This document shows, in pieces, positions 1 through 7,441 of a DNA stretch of 46,486 nt (position 1 is the stretch's first letter; every line of letters begins with the position of its first letter). The notes under the pieces are model-generated. The model saw nothing but the letters and a program-made list of their open reading frames with translations. It was not told the origin of the DNA and did no database searches. Location: the NCBI GenBank assembly GCA_015056325.1, contig SVGL01000017.1, positions 1-46,486 on the forward strand, given 5' to 3'. The position numbers were made by a program, and so were the translations under genes. The DNA is from Clostridiales bacterium (lineage in GTDB: Bacteria; Bacillota; Clostridia; Christensenellales; Aristaeellaceae).

Positions 1-22
1 GCTTGAAAAGGAGGTCATCCTC

Positions 23-280
23 ATGTCTGAAGAACGTACTGAGCGTCGGCCCCGTCCCCGTGGCGGCCGCCGTCCCCGTCGCAAGGTCTGCGCTTTCTGC
101 GTGGACAAGATCGAGTACATCGATTACAAGGACGTCAATCGTCTGCGTCGCTTCATCAACGAGCGCGGCAAGATCCTGCCCCGTCGTATGAGCGGCAACT
201 GCGCCAAGCATCAGCGTCAGCTGTCTGAGGCCATCAAGCGCGCCCGTGCCATCGCGCTGCTGCCCTACACTGTTGACTAA
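23..280 (+). CDS. rpsR: 30S ribosomal protein S18
   Basis: This 85-residue protein is S18 of the small ribosomal subunit, which sits on the platform next to S6. The central RRKVCAFC segment, the [13 protein letters not shown] stretch and the [19 protein letters not shown] block are the classical S18 signature. It keeps a C-x2-C pair followed by C and H, so a zinc-binding (C+) form of S18 is likely. The N-terminal tail is rich in Arg and Pro. The start at 23 is preceded by AAAGGAGG at 8-15. In most Firmicutes rpsR closes an rpsF-ssb-rpsR operon, and here a terminator follows at once; rpsF and ssb would lie upstream of the window. The identification is secure. Confidence 0.97.
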   Translation: MSEERTERRPRPRGGRRPRRKVCAFCVDKIEYIDYKDVNRLRRFINERGKILPRRMSGNCAKHQRQLSEAIKRARAIALLPYTVD

Positions 281-304
281 TTGATACAGGAACGCAATAG
301 CGCC

Positions 305-333
305 CGGCTTCGTAAGAGGCCGGGTTTTTTATT
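305..333 (+). terminator. Rho-independent terminator of rpsR
   Basis: CCCGGC and GGCCGGG arms with an AT-containing loop are followed directly by TTTTTTA, 20 bases after the rpsR stop codon. It closes the ribosomal-protein operon. Confidence 0.9.
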
Positions 334-337
334 GTCA

Positions 338-500
338 GTGAACTCCCTCAGTCTTCGCTCACGGATTCACTCCTTCAGTCATCGCCTTGCGGCGATGCCA
401 GCTCCCTCGGAGAGGGAGCCTTTTGGCAGCGTATTACAAAGCCTCCCTCCGCGAGGGAGGTGGCAGCCGCGTAAGCGGATGACGGAGGGAGTTTTCTGTG
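338..500. repeat. Intergenic palindromic repeat element, copy 1
   Basis: This non-coding block is built of nested short palindromes: TCATCGC...GCGATG, CTCCCTC...GAGGGAG twice, and CCGCGTAAGCGG. It opens with AACTCCCTC and closes with GGAGGGAGTT, so the ends are inverted. A related block lies at 29591-29728, sharing AACTCCCTC, TCATCGC..GCGATGCCA, GGGAG and GCTTTTGGC in the same order. The gene-free stretch 281-583 therefore holds the rpsR terminator, this element and a short leader of the next gene. Confidence 0.7.
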
Positions 501-583
501 CCGCACAGGAGTTTTCCCCGCATATTCTCCGCCTGCCCTGCATATCCTGTGAGTAGCAAATCATCCGCAAGGAGGAAAAAAAC

Positions 584-781
584 ATGCTCGATACCATTTC
601 CCTGCTTCTGACCATCATCGGCGGCATCAACTGGCTGCTGGTGGGCGTGTTCCAGTTCGACCTGGTGGCCTGGATCTTCGGCGGACAGGCGGCGCTGATC
701 AGCCGCATCATCTACACCGTCATCGGCGCGGCGGCGCTGTGGTGCATCACGCTTCTGTTCAGGCACCGGGATAACGTGTAA
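584..781 (+). CDS. DUF378 small membrane protein
   Basis: A 65-residue protein with two predicted membrane helices (about residues 5-25 and 35-58). The motif GGINWLLVGVFQFDLVAWIFG is typical of the DUF378 family, whose members are small two-helix proteins of unknown biochemical role found widely in bacteria. The length matches the family. AAGGAGGAAAAAAAC precedes the ATG, giving a strong ribosome binding site. It appears to be a single-gene unit, ended by a terminator at 803-828. Family membership is clear; no function is known. Confidence 0.85.
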   Translation: MLDTISLLLTIIGGINWLLVGVFQFDLVAWIFGGQAALISRIIYTVIGAAALWCITLLFRHRDNV

Positions 782-802
782 GCCCAGTTTCATCCACTCT
801 CT

Positions 803-828
803 GCCGTCCCATGATGGGGCGGCTTTTT
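803..828 (+). terminator. Terminator after the DUF378 gene
   Basis: GCCGTCCC and GGGGCGGC form a stem with a short ATGAT loop, followed by TTTTT. Confidence 0.85.
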
Positions 829-862
829 CGCTGCACTTTTGCATCGCCGGGGCAAAAAAAAC

Positions 863-891
863 TTCCTTTTTCAGCACATCTGTGATACAAT
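863..891 (+). promoter_or_regulatory. Candidate promoter of the coiled-coil/barnase operon
   Basis: TACAAT at 886-891 is a good -10 box. The -35 position 17 bases upstream reads TTCCTT, which is weak. It lies about 50 bases before the first start codon of the three-gene run 942-4579. Confidence 0.45.
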
Positions 892-941
892 AATAGAACA
901 CTCACACCGATTTTGCTATACAGATGCGAGGAGGGATCCGC

Positions 942-3062
942 ATGCCGTCGAAGTCCACCAGGCGCAATCCGCTGTTGATTCCGCTGCTGGTTGTGTTTGT
1001 GATTGCGCTGGTTGCCCTTGGGCTGCTGGCGGCGGATCATCTGATTCTCACCCGGGAGACGGACAGGCTGACGGCTGCCATTGCCGATACGGATGCTGAC
1101 GCCCTCGCCCTGACCGAAACCAACGCTGCGCTCACTGAGGAGCGCGACGCCCTGGCTGCCGATAAAGCCGCCCTGGAAGCGGAGCTGTCGGCGGCGGGCG
1201 GCGTTTCCGACGCTCTCCGCGCGGAAAATGAGCAGCTGACCGCCCAGTTAACAGAGGCACAGGCTGCCCTGGCCACCGCAGAGACGGCCCAGGCGGAATC
1301 TGCCGCAGCGATGGATACGCTGAATGCTCAGAATGCCGCGCTGGAAAAGGAAAAGACCACGCTGGCTATGGCGCTGAATACTGCCCACACGGACAAGGAG
1401 ACCCTGACCACGCAGGTCGTTGCTCTGGAAGCGTCCCTGACCGCCGCGAACGGAGAGAAGGCGGCCCTGGAAGCGTCCCTGACCGTCGCCAACGAAGAGA
1501 AGGCTGCTCTGGAAGCGTCCCTGACTGACGCGAATGAAGAGAAGGCCACGCTGACTGCCCAGGCTGCGGAGCTTGCGGCGACCAACGCCGCGCTGAATAC
1601 GGCCCTGACCGCCGCGAACGGAGAGAAGGCTGCTCTGGAAGCGTCCTTGACCGCCGCAAACGAAGAGAAGGCGGCCCTGGAAGCGTCCCTGACCGTCGCG
1701 AATGAAGAGAAGGCCACGCTGACTGCCCAGGCTGCGGAGCTTGCGGCGACTAATGCCGCGCTGAATACGGCCCTGACCTCCGCCAACGAAGAGAAAGCGG
1801 CTCTGGAGGCGTCCCTGACCGCCGCAAACGAAGAGAAGGTGGCCCTGGAAGCGTCCCTGACCGCCGCCAACGAAGAGAAGGCGGCCCTGGAAACGTCCCT
1901 GACCGCCGCGAATGAGGAGAAGGCCACGCTGACTGCCCAGGCTGCGGAGCTTGCGGCGACCAACGCCGCGCTGAATACGGCCCTGACCGCTGCGAATGAG
2001 GAATTTGCCGCGTTGTTTGCAGATCAGGCTGCCTTGGCTGCCCAGTCGGAAGAGTTGCTTGTTACCCTCGCTGCGGTGAACGAAGAAAAAGCGGCGCTGG
2101 AAGCGTCCCTGACTGACGCGAATGAAGAGAAGGCCACGCTGACTGCCCAGGCTGCGGAGCTTGCGGCGAGCAATGAAGCGCTGGCTGCTGCCCTCAGCGC
2201 TGCCGAGGAGAAGGCTGCTGAATTGTCCGCGGAGAAGGATAACCTCGCTGTACAGGTTGCCGCCCTTGAAGCAGCCGCTGCCCAAAGCAAGGACTGGTCC
2301 CAGCAGGTTGCTGAGGCGGAGGCGGCTCTGCAGGCGGCGCAGCGTCAGAATGAAGCGCTGACCGCCCAGACGGCTGAGCTGGAGGCCGCTCTGATGAACC
2401 TGGCGGCAGAATCCGGCGCACTGGTTGAGCAGATCGCCGCGCTGCAGATGGAAAACGACGCCCTGTCCGCCGATAATGCGGCGCTGCAAATGGCACAGGA
2501 AACCATGGCCGGCGAGGCAGCCGCCCTCAATGAGCAGGTGAATGTGCTGCTGAGCGGCGCTGCGGCTTCCACCGAAGCCCGTGCTGCCCTGGAGGAGGAA
2601 AATGCCGCCCTCACCGCCCAGAATGCAGAGCTGTCTGCCGCACTGGAAGCCCTGACCGGCGAGCTGGGCAGCCTGAGCGCCTCCCTGGAGGCGACGCAGA
2701 CCGCGCTCCATGGGGCCCTGAGTGAGCTGACCCTCGCCCAGAACATGATGCTGGAAAACCTCGGCAAGACGATGCAGTCCCGCGGTATGAACGGTAATGT
2801 CACCGTGACTGCGGTGGTGACCGAGCAGGGCGTGATCGCCTACCTGACCATCGACGCCTCCTGTGAGGACGCCGAATACGGCCAGCAGGTCATGCTGCCC
2901 AGGTATGTGGAGCAGTTGATCGGCAAGACGCTGCCCCTGATCCCGGGCGAGAATGTGGACGTCGTTTCCGGTGCGACCATCACCTCGCTGGCGGTGGTGG
3001 ATGCGCTCAATCTCCTTACCCCGCAGTACGAAACGCCCCACGATGACCTGGGCGATAGATGA
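942..3062 (+). CDS. Membrane-anchored long coiled-coil protein with C-terminal FMN-binding domain
   Basis: 706 residues. The ATG at 942 is preferred over one at 924 because AGGAGGG at 929-935 is correctly spaced only for 942. A basic N-terminus is followed by one membrane helix (about residues 12-33). Residues about 40-600 are an almost uninterrupted Ala/Glu/Leu coiled coil, including near-identical 14-residue (two-heptad) units of the type ALEASLTAANEEKA between about 1430 and 2160 of the DNA. The last ~90 residues form an FMN-binding domain with the covalent flavinylation-type motif DVVSGATITS (candidate Thr679), as in RnfG/NqrC-type proteins. By inference it projects a flavin domain outward on a long rod. 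It is first in a three-gene run with a barnase fusion (29 bases downstream) and another coiled-coil protein. The repeated part is prone to copy-number change. The electron partner is unknown. Confidence 0.75.
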   Translation: MPSKSTRRNPLLIPLLVVFVIALVALGLLAADHLILTRETDRLTAAIADTDADALALTETNAALTEERDALAADKAALEAELSAAGGVSDALRAENEQLTAQLTEAQAALATAETAQAESAAAMDTLNAQNAALEKEKTTLAMALNTAHTDKETLTTQVVALEASLTAANGEKAALEASLTVANEEKAALEASLTDANEEKATLTAQAAELAATNAALNTALTAANGEKAALEASLTAANEEKAALEASLTVANEEKATLTAQAAELAATNAALNTALTSANEEKAALEASLTAANEEKVALEASLTAANEEKAALETSLTAANEEKATLTAQAAELAATNAALNTALTAANEEFAALFADQAALAAQSEELLVTLAAVNEEKAALEASLTDANEEKATLTAQAAELAASNEALAAALSAAEEKAAELSAEKDNLAVQVAALEAAAAQSKDWSQQVAEAEAALQAAQRQNEALTAQTAELEAALMNLAAESGALVEQIAALQMENDALSADNAALQMAQETMAGEAAALNEQVNVLLSGAAASTEARAALEEENAALTAQNAELSAALEALTGELGSLSASLEATQTALHGALSELTLAQNMMLENLGKTMQSRGMNGNVTVTAVVTEQGVIAYLTIDASCEDAEYGQQVMLPRYVEQLIGKTLPLIPGENVDVVSGATITSLAVVDALNLLTPQYETPHDDLGDR
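1430..2160 (+). repeat. 42-bp tandem repeats inside the coiled-coil gene
   Basis: Near-identical 42-bp units encode a 14-residue double heptad (ALEASLTAANEEKA). They are interrupted at regular intervals by an 84-bp variant beginning ACGCTGACTGCCCAGG that occurs four times. The array keeps the reading frame throughout. Units differ mostly at synonymous sites, which suggests repeated expansion or gene conversion. Confidence 0.8.
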
Positions 3063-3091
3063 TCCCCCGGATCAGATAAAGGAGTGAACCT

Positions 3092-4075
3092 ATGAAGAAG
3101 CTCAAATGCCTGCTTGCGCTGCTGCTGGCACTTCTGCTTGCGCTGCCGCTGACGGGATTCGCAGCGGAGAAACAAACGCCCATTGAGAAGCTCGGCGCGC
3201 GCCTCCTGGAAGCGCAGGCCACCCTGGACAGGGCAGAGGAAGTTTTGACCGGTACGGAAGAAGACGTCGCCCGGCTGGAAGCAAAGTACGAAAAGAACCC
3301 CAATAGCTCGAAAACGCAGGATCAGCTGATCGACGCGATGATTGCCCAGGAGGCCGCTGCCGAGGCGTACGCCCAGGCCCTGGACGATCTGATGCACCTG
3401 CAGGACGAGCAGGCACGCATGGCGGAGGAGGCCGAATGCGAGGACCTGATCGTCGAGTATGAAGGCAGGTACGCCGACCTTCTCGTCACCGCCACGGTGG
3501 ACGAGAACATGGTGCTCTACGGGCTGACTGCTGAGGTGGACGGCTCCGACAGAGATCAGCTGGTCGGGGAGAACAGCTACCTGTACCGGTTCATCGGCAA
3601 GGATATCCCCCTGACCATCGGCGATAAGAAGACGGATGACGTTGCGCCCCTCAAGGACGCCCAGCAGACCTCCAAGGACCTCGTCGCCGCGCTGAACAGC
3701 CTGGTCTATACCGAGCCTGAAGAGGATGAGGCGAAGGGGCCAATCATCGAGCCCCAGGCCATTGCGGATTACATCTTCAAGTATGGCAAGCTCCCGGACA
3801 ACTTCATCACCAAGTCCCAGGCGCAGAAGCTGGGCTGGGATTCCAGCCGCAACTACGTCAGCGACGTGGCGCCGGGCAAATCCATCGGCGGCGACCGCTT
3901 CGGCAACTACGAGGGGCTCCTGCCCTCCAAGAAGGGCCGCACCTGGTACGAGGCGGACTGCTACTATACGAAGGGCAAGCGCAACGCCTACCGCATCCTT
4001 TATTCCAACGATGGCCTGGTCTACTACACCGATGACCATTATGAAAGCTTCACCCAGATGCACCCCAGCAAATAA
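3092..4075 (+). CDS. Secreted barnase-type ribonuclease fused to a degenerate FMN-binding-like domain
   Basis: 327 residues. There is a signal peptide (residues 1-25, cleavage near GFAA-E), a helical stretch at 30-115, an FMN-binding-like domain at about 125-205 and a barnase-family guanyl-specific RNase at about 222-325. All barnase catalytic residues align with exact spacing: Lys27=K241, Glu73=E287, Arg83=R297, Arg87=R301, His102=H316. Motifs such as KLPDNFITKSQAQ, DVAPGKSIGGD and ADCYYTKGKRNAYRILYS match. The middle domain resembles the end of the preceding gene product (IGKDIPL versus IGKTLPL, then TSKDLVAALN versus TSLAVVDALN) but the SGAT flavinylation motif is absent. The enzyme should be active outside the cell. 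No barstar-like inhibitor gene is visible nearby. Ribosome binding site AAAGGAG precedes the start. Confidence 0.85.
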   Translation: MKKLKCLLALLLALLLALPLTGFAAEKQTPIEKLGARLLEAQATLDRAEEVLTGTEEDVARLEAKYEKNPNSSKTQDQLIDAMIAQEAAAEAYAQALDDLMHLQDEQARMAEEAECEDLIVEYEGRYADLLVTATVDENMVLYGLTAEVDGSDRDQLVGENSYLYRFIGKDIPLTIGDKKTDDVAPLKDAQQTSKDLVAALNSLVYTEPEEDEAKGPIIEPQAIADYIFKYGKLPDNFITKSQAQKLGWDSSRNYVSDVAPGKSIGGDRFGNYEGLLPSKKGRTWYEADCYYTKGKRNAYRILYSNDGLVYYTDDHYESFTQMHPSK

Positions 4076-4087
4076 AAGGAGGAAACC

Positions 4088-4579
4088 ATGATGAAGAAGA
4101 TTGCCAAGCTGATCCTGTCCCTGTTTATTATCTGCTGCCTGATTTTTGCCGTTCAGACCCTGCTCAAGGTCAAGGACAGCACCGGTGCCCTGACCAGCCA
4201 GATCACTGCTCTGCAGGACGAAAATGCCAAGCTGCAGGCTGAAAACGCTGCCCTGACCGAGCAGATGACCGCCGCCGCTGCGGAGTACGAGGCTGCCATC
4301 GCTGCCAAGGACGCGGAGCTGACAGAAGCCAACACCCGCCTGGAGCATGCCGAAGCGACCCTGAACGACGCGCTGCTCGTCGTGCAGTCCATCCTGGAGG
4401 GCCTGGACGCCACTGCCGCCGAGGAAGTGGCTGAGGAACCCGCTGCTGAGGAGGCTCCCGTGGAGGAGCAGCCTGCCGAGGAAGCGACCGAGGAGACCAC
4501 CGCTGAAGGAGCTCCCGTGGAGGAGCAGCCTGCCGAGGAAGTGACTGAGGACACCACCGAGGAAGTTCCTGCGGAATAA
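4088..4579 (+). CDS. Small membrane-anchored coiled-coil protein with acidic repeat tail
   Basis: 163 residues. A short basic N-terminus and one hydrophobic helix (about 5-25) are followed by a coiled coil (about 30-100, with QDENAKLQAENAALTEQM) and a very acidic tail of Glu/Pro/Ala repeats containing two copies of EEAPVEEQPAEE-like sequence. It starts 12 bases after the barnase-fusion gene, with AAAGGAGG in between, so it is probably co-transcribed. It shows no similarity to barstar that I can see. It may be a wall-spanning spacer or partner for the other two proteins; this is inference only. ATG 4091 is an alternative start. Confidence 0.7.
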   Translation: MMKKIAKLILSLFIICCLIFAVQTLLKVKDSTGALTSQITALQDENAKLQAENAALTEQMTAAAAEYEAAIAAKDAELTEANTRLEHAEATLNDALLVVQSILEGLDATAAEEVAEEPAAEEAPVEEQPAEEATEETTAEGAPVEEQPAEEVTEDTTEEVPAE

Positions 4580-4613
4580 GGATGTTCGGCTGAACGCTGA
4601 ACATGTGAAATGG

Positions 4614-4640
4614 CCCGTGCTGATGCGCGGGTCGTTTTTT
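4614..4640 (+). terminator. Terminator of the coiled-coil/barnase operon
   Basis: CCCGTGC and GCGCGGG arms form a stem (one G-T pair) followed by GTCGTTTTTT. The remaining stretch to gap (4641-4904) holds a degenerate palindromic block around 4653-4720 (CTTCGCCTGAAGGCGAA, CCCCTATGAAGGGG) and the gap promoter. Confidence 0.8.
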
Positions 4641-4766
4641 GTGGAATAACCCTTCTGTCTTCGCCTGAAGGCGAATTCACCTCCCCTATGAAGGGGCGGC
4701 TCAGATTCCGTCGTTCCCGATCCGTCATTTTTTTCACAATTACAGATAGAAAAGTGCTTTACCCTC

Positions 4767-4795
4767 TTGCAAAATCCGGGAAAATCGGGTACAAT
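4767..4795 (+). promoter_or_regulatory. Promoter of gap
   Basis: TTGCAA (4767-4772) and TACAAT (4790-4795) are separated by exactly 17 bases. The predicted transcript has a ~100-base leader before the gap start codon. Confidence 0.75.
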
Positions 4796-4904
4796 GATAG
4801 GTGGAGAAATGGTCTGCTGATGCCACCACATCCGGCAAGCAAAGACGCCATTTCCAATCTTTTCAACGCGGGAATCCCCGCCAACGATTAAGGAGGTAAT
4901 TCCA

Positions 4905-5933
4905 ATGTCCGTTAAGGTTGCTATCAATGGCTTTGGCCGCATTGGCCGTCTTGCTTTCCGTCAGATGTTCGGTGCTGAGGGCTACGAAGTCGTCGCCATC
5001 AATGACCTGACCAAGCCCGAGATGCTGGCTCACCTGCTGAAGTACGACACCGCCCAGAAGGGCTACTGCGGCTACATCGGCGAGAACAAGCACACCGTCG
5101 AGGCCACTGAGAACTCCATCATCGTCGATGGCAAGGAAATCAAGATCTACGCCGAGAAGGACGCTGCCAACTGCCCCTGGGCTGAGCTGGATGTTGACGT
5201 CGTTCTGGAGTGCACCGGCTTCTACTGCTCCAAGGAGAAGTCCATGGCCCACATCAACGCTGGCGCCAAGAAGGTTGTCATCTCCGCTCCCGCCGGCAAC
5301 GATCTGCCCACCATCGTTTTCTCCGTCAACGAGAAGACCCTGACCAAGGAAGACAAGATCATCTCTGCCGCTTCCTGCACCACCAACTGCCTGGCTCCCA
5401 TGGCCAAGGCCCTGAACGATATCTACCCCATCCAGACCGGCATCATGACCACTGTGCACGCTTACACCGGTGACCAGATGATCCTGGACGGCCCCCACCG
5501 CAAGGGCGACCTGCGTCGTGCCCGCGCTGGCGCGCAGAACATCGTTCCCAACTCCACCGGCGCTGCCAAGGCTATCGGCCTGGTCATCCCCGAGCTGAAC
5601 AAGAAGCTGATCGGCTCCGCCCAGCGCGTGCCCGTCTGCACCGGCTCCACCACCCTGCTGGTCGCCGTCGTCAAGGGCCAGGATGTGACCAAGGAGTCCA
5701 TCAACGCCGCCATGAAGGCTGCCGCTTCCGCTTCCTACGGCTACACCGAGGAGCAGCTGGTGTCCTCCGACATCATCGGCATGACCTACGGCTCCCTGTT
5801 CGACGCCACTCAGACCATGGTCGCCAAGATCGATGACGACACCTACCAGGTGCAGGTCGTGTCCTGGTACGACAACGAGAACAGCTACACCTCTCAGATG
5901 GTCCGCACCATCAAGTACTTCGCCGAGCTGTAA
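4905..5933 (+). CDS. gap: Glyceraldehyde-3-phosphate dehydrogenase, type I
   Basis: 342 residues, the usual length. It catalyses NAD-dependent phosphorylation and oxidation of glyceraldehyde-3-phosphate in glycolysis, in the cytoplasm. The N-terminal INGFGRIGR Rossmann motif, the acidic residue for NAD ribose (AINDL), the catalytic SCTTNC with Cys158, His185 in [10 protein letters not shown], and the C-terminal SWYDNENSY block are all present. Codon use is highly biased, as expected for an abundant protein. AAGGAGG precedes the ATG. The last 98 bases (5838-5935) are repeated with four silent differences at 8733-8830, so the present 3' end may have been supplied by an integrated element. No conventional terminator lies right behind the stop; the first strong hairpin is at 6059. 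Confidence 0.98.
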   Translation: MSVKVAINGFGRIGRLAFRQMFGAEGYEVVAINDLTKPEMLAHLLKYDTAQKGYCGYIGENKHTVEATENSIIVDGKEIKIYAEKDAANCPWAELDVDVVLECTGFYCSKEKSMAHINAGAKKVVISAPAGNDLPTIVFSVNEKTLTKEDKIISAASCTTNCLAPMAKALNDIYPIQTGIMTTVHAYTGDQMILDGPHRKGDLRRARAGAQNIVPNSTGAAKAIGLVIPELNKKLIGSAQRVPVCTGSTTLLVAVVKGQDVTKESINAAMKAAASASYGYTEEQLVSSDIIGMTYGSLFDATQTMVAKIDDDTYQVQVVSWYDNENSYTSQMVRTIKYFAEL

Positions 5934-5935
5934 TT
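5838..5935 (+). repeat. Direct repeat of the gap 3' end, left copy
   Basis: These 98 bases match 8733-8830 except for four positions, all silent (TAC/TAT, AGC/TCC counted as two, GCC/GCT). Homology stops two bases after the stop codon. This is the pattern left when an element integrates into a gene's 3' end and restores it. The two copies define a 2895-bp unit. Confidence 0.85.
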
Positions 5936-6041
5936 CAGGAATTACAAGGCTTTGCGGGGGCTGAGGCGTTTGGCTGAGGTTCTCCCAGGTACGAAAAATG
6001 TTGAAATAGTACAGTAGGCTGTTTGAAAAAGCAGTCTGCTG

Positions 6042-6057
6042 GGTACGATAGGCATTT
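6042..6057 (+). repeat. Short direct repeat, left copy
   Basis: GGTACGATAGGCATTT is matched at 15 of 16 positions by 8645-8660. The two copies enclose the integrase/RHH/WYL segment and could be integrase arm or core sites. A weaker relative lies at about 8992-9008. Confidence 0.5.
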
Positions 6058-6058
6058 C

Positions 6059-6102
6059 CCCCTCTTTCCTGACTGTTTATGTTAAGGAAAGAGGGGTTTT
6101 TG
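6059..6102 (+). terminator. Strong hairpin terminator between gap and the integrase
   Basis: CCCCTCTTTCCT pairs perfectly with AGGAAAGAGGGG, followed by TTTTTG. It is the first effective terminator downstream of gap and lies directly before the integrase start. Similar hairpins with the same right arm and tail occur at 9009, 10966 and 14279. Confidence 0.85.
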
Positions 6103-6105
6103 TTT

Positions 6106-6786
6106 ATGCTTTTTCAGGATGCGATTTTGGAGTTTGGTTTTGACTGTAAAGTAAGGAAGTTGTCCCCTAAATCCATCAACAATTACCAGAAGCAACTGCG
6201 ATATTTACAGAACTATTTGGAGCAGGAATATCGCATCAAGAGTGTGGAACAGGTCAGGACTGCCCACATCAAAATGTTCCTGGCGATGATGGATGACCGC
6301 CAGCGCAAGCCCCGCTACATCAATGACCTGTTGAAAGCCTTCAAGACCTTTTTCAACTACTTGAAACGTGAAGGTCATATCAAGGAGAATCCGACAACCA
6401 AGGTCAAGAATATGAAACAGCCCAAGACCAAGATACTGACTTTCAGCGAGGACGAAATCCGGCGACTGCTCAATCATTTCAACGGCAAGAGTTTTCTGGA
6501 CATCCGCAACCGCGCCATCCTGGCAATGTTCTTTGATACTGGTATGCGCTTGACGGAGGTTATCACCCTGAAACCAGAGCAAATCCACGATGAATACATT
6601 CTGGTTCACGGAAAGGGAAGCAAGGAGCGATTAGTCCCTGTGTCGCCCTACCTGGCGAAGACCCTGATGAAATACAGGATGGCGCGGGAAGCGTATTTTG
6701 AGGATAAACTGCCGGAGCCGTATGTGTTTCTCTCCAACAGGGGAAAGAAACTGACCCAGGAGGCAATCGCCAAGTTCTTCAACCTT
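6106..6786 (+). pseudogene. Tyrosine recombinase (integrase), truncated
   Basis: About 227 codons remain. The N-terminal SAM-like core-binding domain (LFQDAILEFGFDCKVRKLS through FFNYLKREGHIKENP, residues 1-100) is intact. The first half of the catalytic domain is present with the first catalytic Arg in DTGMRLTEV and the Lys in HGKGSKERLVPV. After AIAKFFN the sequence loses similarity, so the H-x-x-R box and the nucleophilic Tyr are missing. Beyond the break lies the end of a small gene on the opposite strand. I chose ATG 6106 because the ATG at 6079 lies in the loop of the terminator hairpin. The protein cannot catalyse recombination in this form. Its 5' end resembles remnants at 9053 and 11012. 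Confidence 0.85.
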
Positions 6787-6813
6787 TCGGCTTGCCATCT
6801 CTTTCTGTATCTG

Positions 6814-6993
6814 CTATTGAACGATACCAGGGACTTCTTCGCGCACTTCCTGCGCTTCACCCTTGGCGATGGCATCCGCATAATCACAGAAATCCTCAAT
6901 GTGCTGGTTGTGATAGGGATTGTCACTGGTCATCGCGCCACGTACCCGCATCATACTGCGCTTGGCGTTGGCGTAATCTTTGCTGACATTCAT
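6814..6993 (-). CDS. Small hypothetical protein overlapping the RHH gene
   Basis: 59 residues (MNVSKDYANAKRSMM... ending ...EEVPGIVQ), hydrophilic. GGAGGAAGACT directly precedes its start codon. It overlaps the end of the upstream RHH gene by 71 bases in another frame, which is unusual. It is the last gene of the minus-strand run and stops about 30 bases from the broken end of the integrase. I recognise no family. Because the ribosome binding site is good and the reading frame is open, I consider it probably real but not certain. Confidence 0.5.
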   Translation of the reverse strand: MNVSKDYANAKRSMMRVRGAMTSDNPYHNQHIEDFCDYADAIAKGEAQEVREEVPGIVQ

Positions 6994-7132
6994 AGTCTTC
7001 CTCCTTTCTGCGCTTGGTTTCTGCCGTAATTATCTGGCGTATCAAATGGGACAGGGTTGTGTTTTCTTCCCGGGCGAGGGACATCAGGAGTTCCTTTTCC
7101 TCTGTGGGAAGGCGTAAGCCAATACGTGCCAT
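6923..7132 (-). CDS. Ribbon-helix-helix type small DNA-binding protein (second)
   Basis: 69 residues, MARIGLRLPTEEKELLMSLAREENTTLSHLIRQII followed by a charged tail. The short beta strand IGLRLP and the two helices fit the MetJ/Arc/CopG fold used by plasmid copy-control and antitoxin proteins. Its ATG overlaps the stop codon of the upstream RHH gene by one base (TGATG), which indicates translational coupling. It probably regulates the element itself or pairs with a lost toxin; no toxin gene is visible. Confidence 0.65.
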   Translation of the reverse strand: MARIGLRLPTEEKELLMSLAREENTTLSHLIRQIITAETKRRKEEDYECQQRLRQRQAQYDAGTWRDDQ

Positions 7133-7305
7133 CAGAACTCCCCCCGTTTGTTCTCAATGTGAAACGTAATCCCGTATTGAGAATTACTGTTGATGTCGCG
7201 GATGAACCACCGCAAAAGTTGAGACATCGTAATATCATTCTTGTACGCGATTTCCGCGAATTTTCTTTTATCCTCATAAGGAAGATTGATGATAATTTGA
7301 GACAT
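7132..7305 (-). CDS. Ribbon-helix-helix type small DNA-binding protein (first)
   Basis: 57 residues, MSQIIINLPYEDKRKFAEIAYKNDITMSQLLRWFIRDI followed by a short tail. The strand SQIIINLP and the helix-turn-helix-like AEIAYKNDITMSQLLRWFI match the CopG/Arc fold. The start at 7305 follows AAAGGATG. It is the first gene of a minus-strand operon and diverges from the WYL regulator gene, with a long palindrome between them. It is likely autoregulatory, by analogy with other proteins of this class. Confidence 0.65.
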   Translation of the reverse strand: MSQIIINLPYEDKRKFAEIAYKNDITMSQLLRWFIRDINSNSQYGITFHIENKRGEF

Positions 7306-7377
7306 TTTCTCACATCCTTTCATTGGTATGTGAAAATTGTCGCGGAATGATTGTTCAACGTTGTCCAACACAGGATT

Positions 7378-7441
7378 TTTTCTCCAAAGGTTGATGCTCC
7401 ATAAGAGAAAAAGTATAAGGAGCATCAACCTTTGGAGAAAA
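7378..7441. repeat. 23-bp perfect inverted repeat with 18-base loop
   Basis: Arms 7378-7400 and 7419-7441 are exact reverse complements, with core GGTTGATGCTCC. It lies between the divergent RHH operon and the WYL regulator gene. Neither arm is followed by a T-run longer than four, so it is not an obvious terminator for one side. It may be an operator, a structured RNA or a recombination site. Confidence 0.8.

Noticed and set aside
1430..2160. CRISPR-like regular repeats
   Set aside because: The units are contiguous and in frame within a coding sequence, without unique spacers.
1248..3041. Long minus-strand frame opposite the coiled-coil gene
   Set aside because: Antisense of a repetitive GC-rich gene. 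The composition (Gly, Gln, Arg, His rich) and lack of a start site argue against it.
4088..4579. Barstar for the upstream barnase
   Set aside because: The protein is a membrane-anchored coiled coil with an acidic tail. It shows no barstar-like sequence and would be outside the cell.
2840..4942. 700-codon minus-strand frame opposite the barnase fusion
   Set aside because: It crosses three convincing genes with proper ribosome binding sites, one of which (barnase) has conserved catalytic residues.
5934..6058. Independent gene between gap and the integrase
   Set aside because: No open frame with a ribosome binding site; the stretch seems to be element spacer.
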